Shown here piece by piece: positions 14,186 to 19,746 of a DNA stretch of 19,746 nt (within the stretch, counting starts at the first letter, position 1; every line of letters begins with the position of its first letter). A model generated the notes under the pieces. The model was given only the letters and a program-made list of their open reading frames with translations. It was not told the DNA's origin and searched no databases. This DNA is from an uncultured Eubacteriales bacterium (lineage in GTDB: Bacteria; Bacillota; Clostridia; Christensenellales; CAG-138). The stretch spans positions 1 through 19,746 of the forward strand of contig UQGA01000025.1 in NCBI GenBank assembly GCA_900540495.1. Direction: 5' to 3'. Position numbers and translations under genes: made by a program.

Positions 14186-15396
14186 GCGCGGCGAATACGG
14201 GAACTGCCACGGGGTTCGATCCGCACGCGCTGGCGCTTTCGCTTGCGTCGGTCGCGGTGTTCCGCCGCGTGGCGGAAGGCCCCGTGCTCGCGCCGCTTGC
14301 GGCGTTTCTCGCCTGTGACGGCGCGCCGCTTTTGCGCGCGCAACGCTATGGCGCGTTCCTCTCCGCGCTCTATGACGCGGGCGCGGATCTTGGCGCCTAC
14401 CTGCTCGACGCTGCGATGACCGACGACAACGCCTATATTCGGGCGCTGGCGGCCGGGCGCACGCCGCCAAAGGTCATGGCGGACGCGGCGGAGCGGGAAC
14501 TGCGGCTGTTCGCCGCGTTTTCGCGCCTCGATCCCGCGGAGGTGGCGGCGCATGCCGGCGTGGCGGAGCTGCCGTTGATGCAGAATACCGCCGCCGATTT
14601 TGTATCCGCCTACCGGGCGCAGGCGGACGCGGTAGGCACGCGCGGCTATGGCATCTATGCCCGCTACGGCATGTTCCGGCTGGAACAGGGCCGCATCGTG
14701 CCCATCCTCCATCCGGACCCCATTGCGATCGGCGACCTCGTTGGTTACGCGCGTGAGCGCAACCTCGTGGTTGAGAATACGGCGGCGCTGGCCGCCGGGT
14801 TGCCGGCGGCGAACGTGTTGCTGTGCGGGGACGCCGGCACCGGCAAGTCCTCCACGGTCAAGGCGGTCGCCAATCGCTTCTTCCCGCAGGGCGTGCGGCT
14901 GCTCGAGCTGCGCAAGGAACAGCTTCGGCTGCTGCCCGCCTTAATGGATGAGCTTTCCGGGAATCCGCTGAAATTCATCCTGTTCCTCGACGACCTTTCC
15001 TTCCAGCGCAACGACGACAGCTTTGGGGAGCTCAAGGCCATTCTGGAGGGTACGGCCGCGGCCAAAGCGCCCAATGTGGCCATCTATGCCACAAGCAACC
15101 GCCGCCACCTCGTCAAGGAGACTTTCTCCGAACGCGAGGGCGACGATGTGCACCGGCAGGATACGCTGCAGGAGATCGCCTCGCTTTCGGAGCGATTCGG
15201 CCTCTCGGTGCTCTTCGGGCGGCCGGATAAGGCGCTGTATCTGAACATCGTGCAGAGCCTTGCGCTGCGCGCCGGCATCCCCGTCCCGCCGGATGGGTTT
15301 GCCGCCGAGGCGGAGGCGTTCGCGCTGCGCAAGGGCGGCCGTTCCGCGCGCGCGGCGGAACAGTTCGTGCGCAGCCTTGCCGTCCGGCGGGGTTGA
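14182..15396 (+). CDS. DUF815-type AAA+ ATPase coupled to leuB
   Basis: 404 aa. The C-terminal half is a P-loop ATPase with Walker A GDAGTGKS (216-223), Walker B FILFLDDL (265-272) and a sensor-1-like ATSNRRHL (303-310). The wording of the core (LLCGDAGTGKSS, LKAILEG, ATSNRRHLVKETFSER) matches DUF815, a widespread uncharacterised AAA+ family. The N-terminal ~200 residues are Ala-rich and helical without a motif I recognise. No signal peptide or membrane segment is visible, so it is expected in the cytosol. The ATG overlaps the leuB stop and GGAG lies 5 bases before it, so it should be made whenever the leucine operon is read. No role in branched-chain amino acid synthesis is established; it could be an enzyme remodelling factor or simply a passenger gene. 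Confidence 0.88.
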   Translation: MSAANTGTATGFDPHALALSLASVAVFRRVAEGPVLAPLAAFLACDGAPLLRAQRYGAFLSALYDAGADLGAYLLDAAMTDDNAYIRALAAGRTPPKVMADAAERELRLFAAFSRLDPAEVAAHAGVAELPLMQNTAADFVSAYRAQADAVGTRGYGIYARYGMFRLEQGRIVPILHPDPIAIGDLVGYARERNLVVENTAALAAGLPAANVLLCGDAGTGKSSTVKAVANRFFPQGVRLLELRKEQLRLLPALMDELSGNPLKFILFLDDLSFQRNDDSFGELKAILEGTAAAKAPNVAIYATSNRRHLVKETFSEREGDDVHRQDTLQEIASLSERFGLSVLFGRPDKALYLNIVQSLALRAGIPVPPDGFAAEAEAFALRKGGRSARAAEQFVRSLAVRRG

Positions 15397-15473
15397 CCGG
15401 CGGCGGATGTCCGGCGTATCCAACCCGGCGCGCGACGGGGGCGGCAGCATGACCGGCTTGGTATTTTGATCTC

Positions 15474-15503
15474 GGGGCCATGGAACGTCCACGGCCCCTT
15501 TTT
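15474..15503 (+). terminator. Rho-independent terminator of the leu-ilv operon
   Basis: GGGGCCATGG pairs with CCACGGCCCC (one A-C mismatch) around the loop AACGT, followed by five T. It lies 78 bases after the ATPase stop codon. Confidence 0.85.
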
Positions 15504-15562
15504 CCGTCCCGCCGCCCCGGCCGGGCTGTGGTTGGCGCATCGCTTAGGCGGGCTTTGATCTC

Positions 15563-15592
15563 GTGGCCATGGAACGTCCACGGCCCCTTTTT
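15563..15592 (+). terminator. Second copy of the operon terminator
   Basis: The same hairpin as the one 89 bp upstream, with GTGGCC in place of GGGGCC, which slightly weakens the base of the stem. Five T follow. It probably acts as a back-up stop. Confidence 0.75.
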
Positions 15593-15609
15593 CCGTCCCG
15601 CCGCCCCGG

Positions 15610-15831
15610 TCACCACCGGCATATGGGGGGATGCACGCCGGACCGCCGCTGCGGATTTGGAGGGGATCGCAGCCGCCGCACCGGGCAGTCGCGCCGGCGC
15701 ACACGGCACGCCGGTTGCCGCCGGCAGCTTGCGGGCCGTTCCGCATGGCGGCGTCTTTCTATCCCCCCAAGGCCCTGCCGTGAGCAGAGGGCCATGCTGC
15801 CGGAGGATGAGACGCAACTCCTCCTTGCATT
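15610..15831. other. Noncoding spacer before the tetR promoter
   Basis: GC-rich spacer within the gap between the ATPase and tetR. The open frames on both strands here have no recognisable protein pattern and no good ribosome site. I see no RNA gene. A weak bulged hairpin lies around 15769-15793 (GGCCCTGC...GCAGAGGGCC) without a T-run. Confidence 0.5.
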
Positions 15832-15833
15832 TT

Positions 15834-15860
15834 TTGGGCGCGCAGGTGTAAACTTATAAT
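15834..15860 (+). promoter_or_regulatory. Probable promoter of the tetR-oxidoreductase operon
   Basis: A perfect -10 TATAAT lies at 15855-15860. The -35 region is poor (TTGGGC at 15834 with a 15-bp spacer is the best I find). A weak -35 fits a promoter governed mainly by its repressor or by an activator. Confidence 0.6.
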
Positions 15861-15878
15861 ATAACAGGCGTTATTTTA
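15857..15878 (+). promoter_or_regulatory. Operator-like palindrome over the tetR -10 box
   Basis: Arms TAATATAAC (15857-15865) and GTTATTTTA (15870-15878) pair at 8 of 9 positions around the spacer AGGC. The palindrome overlaps the -10 box and ends at the tetR ribosome site. Its length and place fit binding by the TetR-family dimer encoded just downstream, giving autorepression. Confidence 0.65.
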
Positions 15879-15887
15879 GGGAGACAT

Positions 15888-16478
15888 ATGCCGGCAAGAA
15901 AGCACATTCAGCGGGAGGACATTCTGGCCGCGGCCGCGCAGGTCATCCGCACGGGCGGCGCGTCGGCACTGACCATGCGGAACGTCGCCAGGCAGCTGGG
16001 ATGTTCCACCCAGCCGATTTATTCGACGTTGGGGGGACAGGAGCAGCTGCACGAGGCGCTCTCGGAGTATCTGCGCCGGAAATACCTGTCCGTTGCCGGC
16101 AACAGCTACCGGGACTTCGGCCGGGCGTTTCTGTGGTTTGCCGGGGAGGAGAAGGAGCTGTTCCGCTTTCTGTATCTGCGTCGGCGGGCGCCGGAGCAGA
16201 CGATCCTCGAGGACGTCAATCTGGATCGGACGCTGGAACTGCTCATGCGTACGCTGGAACTGGATCGGGAGCGGGCGACGGAGCTGCACCGGCACATGCA
16301 GCACTACTGCTATGGCCTCGGCGCGATGATCGCCACCGGCTACCGGACCATGGATCGGGAGGAGATCGACCGGGAGTTGACGCAGTTTTTCTCCCTGCTG
16401 CTGCGCTGCTATAAGCAGGCGACCGACGAGGGGACGCTGGCTTACTGGCTGGGGCGTTCCAGAAATTCGACATTCTGA
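15888..16478 (+). CDS. TetR/AcrR-family transcriptional regulator
   Basis: 196 aa. The N-terminal DNA-binding domain (about 5-55) has the TetR layout: helix 1 REDILAAAAQVIRTGGASALTM, then the helix-turn-helix RNVARQLGCSTQPIYSTLGGQEQLHEAL. The C-terminal ~140 residues are helical, as expected for dimerisation and ligand binding; the ligand cannot be read from sequence. AGGGAG lies 4 bases before the ATG. The FAD oxidoreductase starts 17 bases after the stop on the same strand, and a 22-bp palindrome overlaps the promoter upstream, so it most likely represses its own three-gene operon until a ligand (perhaps the enzymes' substrate) binds. Confidence 0.92.
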   Translation: MPARKHIQREDILAAAAQVIRTGGASALTMRNVARQLGCSTQPIYSTLGGQEQLHEALSEYLRRKYLSVAGNSYRDFGRAFLWFAGEEKELFRFLYLRRRAPEQTILEDVNLDRTLELLMRTLELDRERATELHRHMQHYCYGLGAMIATGYRTMDREEIDRELTQFFSLLLRCYKQATDEGTLAYWLGRSRNSTF

Positions 16479-16494
16479 TAAGAGGGAGGTTCCT

Positions 16495-18045
16495 ATGGAA
16501 AAGCACACGACGAAGGCCTATGACGTGGTGGTGATCGGCGCCGGCAACGGCGGGCTGACCGCCGCGATCCGGGTGCTGCAGGGCGGGTACTCCTGCCTTT
16601 TGCTGGAGAAACACAACCTGCCCGGCGGCTTTGCCACGAGTTTCCGGCGGGGGCGGTTCGAGTTTGAGGCCAGCCTGCACGAGCTCAACGACTTTGGCTC
16701 TCCGGATGAACCCGGCGACATCCGCACCCTGTTCCGCAGCCTCGGGGTGGAGGACAAGATCGACTGGCTGCGAATTCCCGAGGCGTACCATCTCATCACC
16801 ACGGACAAGAAATACGACTGCACGATGCCCTTTGGCGTGGACGCCTTCATCGACAGGATGGAGACGTATGTACCCGGCTCCCGCCGTTCCATGACCGATT
16901 TTTTCGACCTGTGCAACGAAGTCCGGGATGCCCAGACCTATTCCAATTCGGTCAACGGCAACACGGACGCCGCTTACATGAAGAAGAACTTTCCCAACTT
17001 CATCAAGGCGGGCAGCTATTCGGTCAATGAAGTGCTGGATTCGCTGAAAATGCCAAAGAGGGCGCGGGACATCCTGAACGCCTACTGGTGCTATCTGGGC
17101 GTGGATTGCGACCGGATGAGCTTTTTGCACTATGGCTCCATGGTCATCCGCTATATCACCCGGGATGCCTGGATGCCGAAGATGCGCTCCCATGAGATCA
17201 GCCTGGCGCTGGACACCCGTATCCGGGAGCTGGGCGGCGATATCTGGTACAATTCCCCTGCCGTCAGGATTCATGCGGACGGCCCGGGCGCGATCACGGG
17301 GGTGGAGCTGGCGGATGGTACGGTAGTTCCCACCCGGCATGTGATCGCCAACTGCTCGCCGCATCTGGTGTTCGGCAAGCTGCTGGACGAGAAGGCCGTG
17401 ACCGAGCCGATGGTGCGCGCCACCAACGCCCGTACCTTTTCGGGCCGCGGCTTTACGCTGTTCCTTGGCCTGAACAAGTCCGCCGAGGAGCTGGGCATCC
17501 GGAGCCACAATTATTTTATCTATGACACCGCGGACAGCGTCAAACAGTACGACCTGATGCGGCGGGTGGACACCAACCATGTGCAGGCCACCGTTTGCCT
17601 CAACAACGCCTTTCCCGGTTGCTCTCCGGCGGGTACGTGCATGATGTATTTCACCACCATGTTCATGTCCGACGATTGGGGCAACGTGTCCGAAACGGAA
17701 TACTATCAGGCCAAGGACCGGTTGGCGGACGACATGATCCGCGTCTTTGAGCGGGAAACCGGCTGCAACATCCGCGACGCCATTGAGGAGATCGCCGTGG
17801 CGTCTCCCACGACCTATGCCCGTTACTGCGGCCATCCGGAGGGCGCTATCTACGGCTATGAGACGGGCGGCTGGGACAGCCTGATGCCCCGCATGATGAT
17901 GATGAAGGAGGATGCGCAACTCTTCCCCAACCTGCGCTTTGCGGGCGGGTGGGCCATGCGCTCCAGCGGCTATTCCAGCGCCTACGTGTCGGGCGACCTG
18001 TCCGGCCGGCAGACGGTGGGCGACCTGAAGAAGGAGGTGCGGTAA
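16495..18045 (+). CDS. CrtI/retinol-saturase-like FAD-dependent oxidoreductase
   Basis: 516 aa. The N-terminal dinucleotide fold has VVVIGAGNGGLTAA (GxGxxG at 15-20) and an acidic end of the second strand (LLLEKHNLPGG, E38). The C-terminus (about 478-510) has the flavin-site pattern NLRFAGGWAMRSSGYSSAYVSGDLSG found in the phytoene desaturase/amine-oxidase superfamily. Family members oxidise, isomerise or saturate carbon-carbon double bonds in lipophilic molecules such as carotenoids and retinol. Its substrate here is unknown. AGGGAGG lies 5 bases before the ATG. The following reductase starts one base after the stop, and its ribosome site is inside this gene, so the pair is tightly coupled. 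No carotenoid synthesis genes are nearby, so a reductive or detoxifying role on an imported compound is as likely as pigment synthesis. Confidence 0.85.
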   Translation: MEKHTTKAYDVVVIGAGNGGLTAAIRVLQGGYSCLLLEKHNLPGGFATSFRRGRFEFEASLHELNDFGSPDEPGDIRTLFRSLGVEDKIDWLRIPEAYHLITTDKKYDCTMPFGVDAFIDRMETYVPGSRRSMTDFFDLCNEVRDAQTYSNSVNGNTDAAYMKKNFPNFIKAGSYSVNEVLDSLKMPKRARDILNAYWCYLGVDCDRMSFLHYGSMVIRYITRDAWMPKMRSHEISLALDTRIRELGGDIWYNSPAVRIHADGPGAITGVELADGTVVPTRHVIANCSPHLVFGKLLDEKAVTEPMVRATNARTFSGRGFTLFLGLNKSAEELGIRSHNYFIYDTADSVKQYDLMRRVDTNHVQATVCLNNAFPGCSPAGTCMMYFTTMFMSDDWGNVSETEYYQAKDRLADDMIRVFERETGCNIRDAIEEIAVASPTTYARYCGHPEGAIYGYETGGWDSLMPRMMMMKEDAQLFPNLRFAGGWAMRSSGYSSAYVSGDLSGRQTVGDLKKEVR

Positions 18046-18046
18046 G

Positions 18047-19207
18047 ATGAACTTCAAACGACAGATTTTCGGCTTTCTCGATATGCTCCGTTTCAAGAAC
18101 CTGGTGCCGAACCGCCGGGCGGCGCTGGCCGCCGGGTCGCCCGAGCCGCTGCCCACGGAGTACCGCACCAACCGTCTGGCGCAACGCCTGCATCCCGGCG
18201 CGATGGAGGTGGAACTCGTTGCCAGGCGGCCGGTGGCGCCCGGCATGACGGAGCTGACCTTCAAACGCACGGATGCGGAGGCGTTTCCCTTCTTCCGCGC
18301 GGGCCAGTATGTATCGTTGCAGGGACGGGTGGGGGACAGCCTTGCCAGCCGCCCCTATTCCATTGTATCCAGCCCGCGGCAGGCGCTTGCCAACGAGCTG
18401 GTGCTTTGCGTGGCGGACGCAGGCTTTTTCTCCGGCTGGCTCAACCGGGAGGTCGAACCGGGCGACCGGTTCCGCATGACCGAGCCTTCGGGCGAGTTCC
18501 ACTACGAGACCCTTCGTGACCGCAAGCAGATCGTCTGCATCGCGGGCGGCACGGGGATCACCCCGTTTGTCTCCATGGCCAGGAGCATGGCCGATGGGGA
18601 CGAACCCTATGATATGCTGCTGTTCTATGGCGCGCGCGACGAGGCGCACCTGGCCTATCGGGAGGAACTGGACGCATTGACACAGAAGGGGCTTCGGGTG
18701 GTGTACGTGCTCAGCGACGAGGAGAAACCCGGCTATGCGCATGGCTTTGTGACCGCCGAACTGCTGGAAAAGTATGTGGACGTGCGGCAGGCGAGCTTCT
18801 TCCTGTGCGGGCCGCAGGCCATGTACGATTTTGTGGAGGCCCAGCTAACGCCCTATGGCCTGCCGGTGAAGGCCGTGCGGCGGGACGCCACCTGTTGTCC
18901 CGATCTGCCGCTGGAGGCGCCGCGCACGTTCCGGTTGACCGTACACATCCGCGACCGGGTCTTTACCATGGATGCGGCTGAAAATGAAACCCTGCTTGCC
19001 GCCATGGAGCGCGCAGGGGTGCCGGCGCCCAACAAGTGCCGTGCCGGCGGCTGCGGCTATTGCCACAGCAAGTGGCTGGGCGGCGAGTTCCGCGTTGCCG
19101 CGGGGAGGGACGGTCGGCGGGAGGCCGATCGCAAGTTTGGCTTTATCCATCCCTGCGTGACCTATCCGTTGGCCGATATGGAGATCGACGTGCCGCCGGA
19201 GGAGTGA
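18047..19207 (+). CDS. Ferredoxin-NADP reductase-like flavoprotein with C-terminal [2Fe-2S] domain
   Basis: 386 aa in three parts. Residues 1-50 are a basic, amphipathic N-terminal extension (MNFKRQIFGFLDMLRFKNL...) that might lie on the membrane. Residues about 53-270 are an FNR-type module with flavin motif RPYSIVSSP (102-110), NAD(P)-binding AGGTGITPFVSM (166-177) and CGPQAMYDF (254-262). Residues about 295-386 are a plant-type ferredoxin with C331, C336, C339 and C370 (CX4CX2CX30C), complete for a [2Fe-2S] cluster. Such proteins pass electrons from NAD(P)H through flavin and cluster to a partner enzyme. AAGGAGGTG sits 7 bases before the ATG, inside the upstream oxidoreductase, which is the obvious partner. 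A strong terminator follows at 19364. Confidence 0.92.
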   Translation: MNFKRQIFGFLDMLRFKNLVPNRRAALAAGSPEPLPTEYRTNRLAQRLHPGAMEVELVARRPVAPGMTELTFKRTDAEAFPFFRAGQYVSLQGRVGDSLASRPYSIVSSPRQALANELVLCVADAGFFSGWLNREVEPGDRFRMTEPSGEFHYETLRDRKQIVCIAGGTGITPFVSMARSMADGDEPYDMLLFYGARDEAHLAYREELDALTQKGLRVVYVLSDEEKPGYAHGFVTAELLEKYVDVRQASFFLCGPQAMYDFVEAQLTPYGLPVKAVRRDATCCPDLPLEAPRTFRLTVHIRDRVFTMDAAENETLLAAMERAGVPAPNKCRAGGCGYCHSKWLGGEFRVAAGRDGRREADRKFGFIHPCVTYPLADMEIDVPPEE

Positions 19208-19245
19208 CCCCGGCGGACGGCGTCCCCAGAGGACGGCGGGGCAGC

Positions 19246-19313
19246 AGCCGCAACCGCGCCCATGGCAGCGCAGCCGCAATCGCGCCCATGGCAGCCGCAA
19301 TCGCGTCCATGGC
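19246..19313 (+). repeat. Three copies of a 21-bp repeat downstream of the redox operon
   Basis: The unit AGCCGCAATCGCGCCCATGG plus C occurs at 19246-19266, 19272-19292 and 19293-19313, with one base change in the first and one in the third copy and a 5-base insertion after the first. A degraded fourth start (AGCCGTAGCCGCGGC) follows. It lies between the last stop codon and the terminator; no protein use is apparent. Confidence 0.85.
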
Positions 19314-19363
19314 AGCCGTAGCCGCGGCACGGCGTCGGACCGACAGGGTGCAAAAGAAGGACG

Positions 19364-19397
19364 GCGCCGGCTTTGGACCAAAGCCGGCGCAATTTTT
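19364..19397 (+). terminator. Rho-independent terminator of the tetR-oxidoreductase operon
   Basis: GCGCCGGCTTT pairs perfectly with AAAGCCGGCGC (11 bp) around GGACC, followed by AATTTTT. It lies 156 bases after the reductase stop codon. Confidence 0.93.
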
Positions 19398-19518
19398 GTG
19401 CGTTACCGCCGCTGCGCTTGCATCCGCTTGGCTCCCGCACGCTTTGCCAAAACCGCATCCGCCCGCCGGAGCAAGTCGGAATCCCGGCCCCCAGAACCGG
19501 AGTAAAACAGACTTTGCC

Positions 19519-19540
19519 CCGATGCGGGACATCGCATCGG
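19519..19540. repeat. 8-bp perfect inverted repeat
   Basis: CCGATGCG (19519-19526) and CGCATCGG (19533-19540) with a 6-base loop. No adjoining T-run on either strand, so it is not a plain terminator. Confidence 0.6.
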
Positions 19541-19576
19541 CATAGAAGTCTTAGCTTTCAGGTCAGTACCCCAAAA

Positions 19577-19612
19577 CCAAATCGCAATCCGGCGTAAGCG
19601 GTTGCGATTTGG
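19577..19612. repeat. 11-bp perfect inverted repeat, possible minus-strand terminator
   Basis: CCAAATCGCAA (19577-19587) and TTGCGATTTGG (19602-19612), extendable by a U-G and a C-G pair. Read on the minus strand the stem is followed by TTTTGGGG, a weak terminator tail; on the plus strand no T-run follows. It could be a second stop for the tRNA transcript. Confidence 0.6.
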
Positions 19613-19651
19613 AGAGGAGCCGCGACAAAATGAGCGAGAGGTGACTTTTGC

Positions 19652-19689
19652 AAAAAAAAGTCGCCGCGAACGATAGACGTCCGCGGCGA
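19652..19689 (-). terminator. Rho-independent terminator after tRNA-Cys
   Basis: On the minus strand TCGCCGCG (19689-19682) pairs perfectly with CGCGGCGA (19668-19661) around a 13-base loop, followed by C and eight T (19659-19652). It begins 2 bases after the tRNA CCA end. Confidence 0.92.
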
Positions 19690-19691
19690 TG

Positions 19692-19746
19692 TGGAGGTGA
19701 CACCCGGATTTGAACCGGGGAATGAGGGTTTTGCAGACCCTTGCCT
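19692..19746 (-). tRNA. tRNA-Cys (GCA), 3' part, cut by the window edge
   Basis: The anticodon arm AGGGT-CTGCAAA-ACCCT has anticodon GCA at 19734-19732. The T-arm CCGG-TTCAAAT-CCGG, the 3' acceptor strand TGTCACC, discriminator T and an encoded CCA are all present. U73 is the usual cysteine discriminator. The 5' acceptor strand and D-arm lie beyond the right edge. Confidence 0.93.

Larger units (their letters stand above)
15465..15609 (+). repeat. Duplicated 56-bp terminator-containing unit
   Basis: Positions 15465-15520 and 15554-15609 are identical over 56 bp except for one base (G/T at 15475 versus 15564), with an 89-bp offset. Each unit holds a hairpin with a T-run plus a further 17 conserved bases (CCGTCCCGCCGCCCCGG). 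The 33-bp spacer between them is unrelated. Conservation beyond the hairpin argues for copying of a unit rather than chance similarity. Confidence 0.9.
19398..19651. other. Noncoding, structured stretch between operon and tRNA
   Basis: No credible gene: the short open frames on both strands lack a ribosome site and recognisable protein pattern. It holds two clear inverted repeats (19519-19540 and 19577-19612). No known RNA family is recognised. Confidence 0.55.

Noticed and set aside
15084..15817. Minus-strand open frames across the repeat region after the ATPase
   Set aside because: They are translations of the duplicated terminator and of antisense ATPase sequence; the repeated peptides only mirror the DNA repeat.
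16243..18270. 675-codon open frame on the minus strand
   Set aside because: Antisense to the CrtI-like gene; no motifs and no ribosome site.
19246..19313. Tandem 21-bp repeats as a CRISPR array
   Set aside because: The units are directly adjacent with no spacers, and there are no cas genes.
19637..19701. Short repeat GAGGTGAC near the tRNA end as an integration attachment site
   Set aside because: Only about 8 bases match, and no integrase or island boundary is visible.

Overview
This window looks like chromosomal DNA from a high-GC Bacillota (Firmicutes), most likely a Clostridia-type gut or anaerobic bacterium. The main reasons are a canonical T-box leader ahead of a leucine operon, strong AAGGAGG-type ribosome binding sites, sigma-A-like promoters, and Rho-independent terminators. 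The genome is strongly GC-biased, which is why long meaningless antisense frames run behind most real genes. The exact taxon cannot be read from the sequence.

Left block (1-4110, minus strand), in transcription order: a membrane-anchored beta-rich protein with an apparently leaderless start at 4075; radA (1539-2879); an ECF-type sigma factor with a hydrophobic C-terminal tail (871-1446); and a membrane protein of anti-sigma/DUF4367 type, coupled to the sigma gene by an ATGA overlap and cut by the left window edge. The last 165 bases of that gene are about 36% GC (hand count), against about 63% just upstream.

Central block (4236-15503, plus strand): a sigma-A-type promoter, a leucine T-box riboswitch, then leuA-ilvB-ilvN-ilvC-ilvD-leuC-leuD-leuB and a DUF815-type AAA+ ATPase. 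Together the enzymes take pyruvate to 2-ketoisovalerate (IlvBN, IlvC, IlvD) and on to 2-ketoisocaproate (LeuA, LeuCD, LeuB). Only the final transaminase is absent. The ATPase start codon overlaps the leuB stop. The operon ends in a terminator hairpin that lies in a 56-bp unit duplicated at an 89-bp offset.

Right block (15855-19397, plus strand): a TetR-family regulator with a 22-bp operator-like palindrome over its own -10 box, a CrtI/retinol-saturase-like FAD oxidoreductase, and a ferredoxin-reductase-like flavoprotein with a C-terminal plant-type [2Fe-2S] domain. A strong terminator follows. I read this as a self-contained inducible redox module: the reductase supplies electrons from NAD(P)H and the CrtI-like enzyme may act on a lipophilic or polyene-like substrate. 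It is the best candidate here for an undescribed system; the substrate is unknown. The window ends in a structured noncoding stretch and the 3' part of a minus-strand tRNA-Cys(GCA) with its own terminator.
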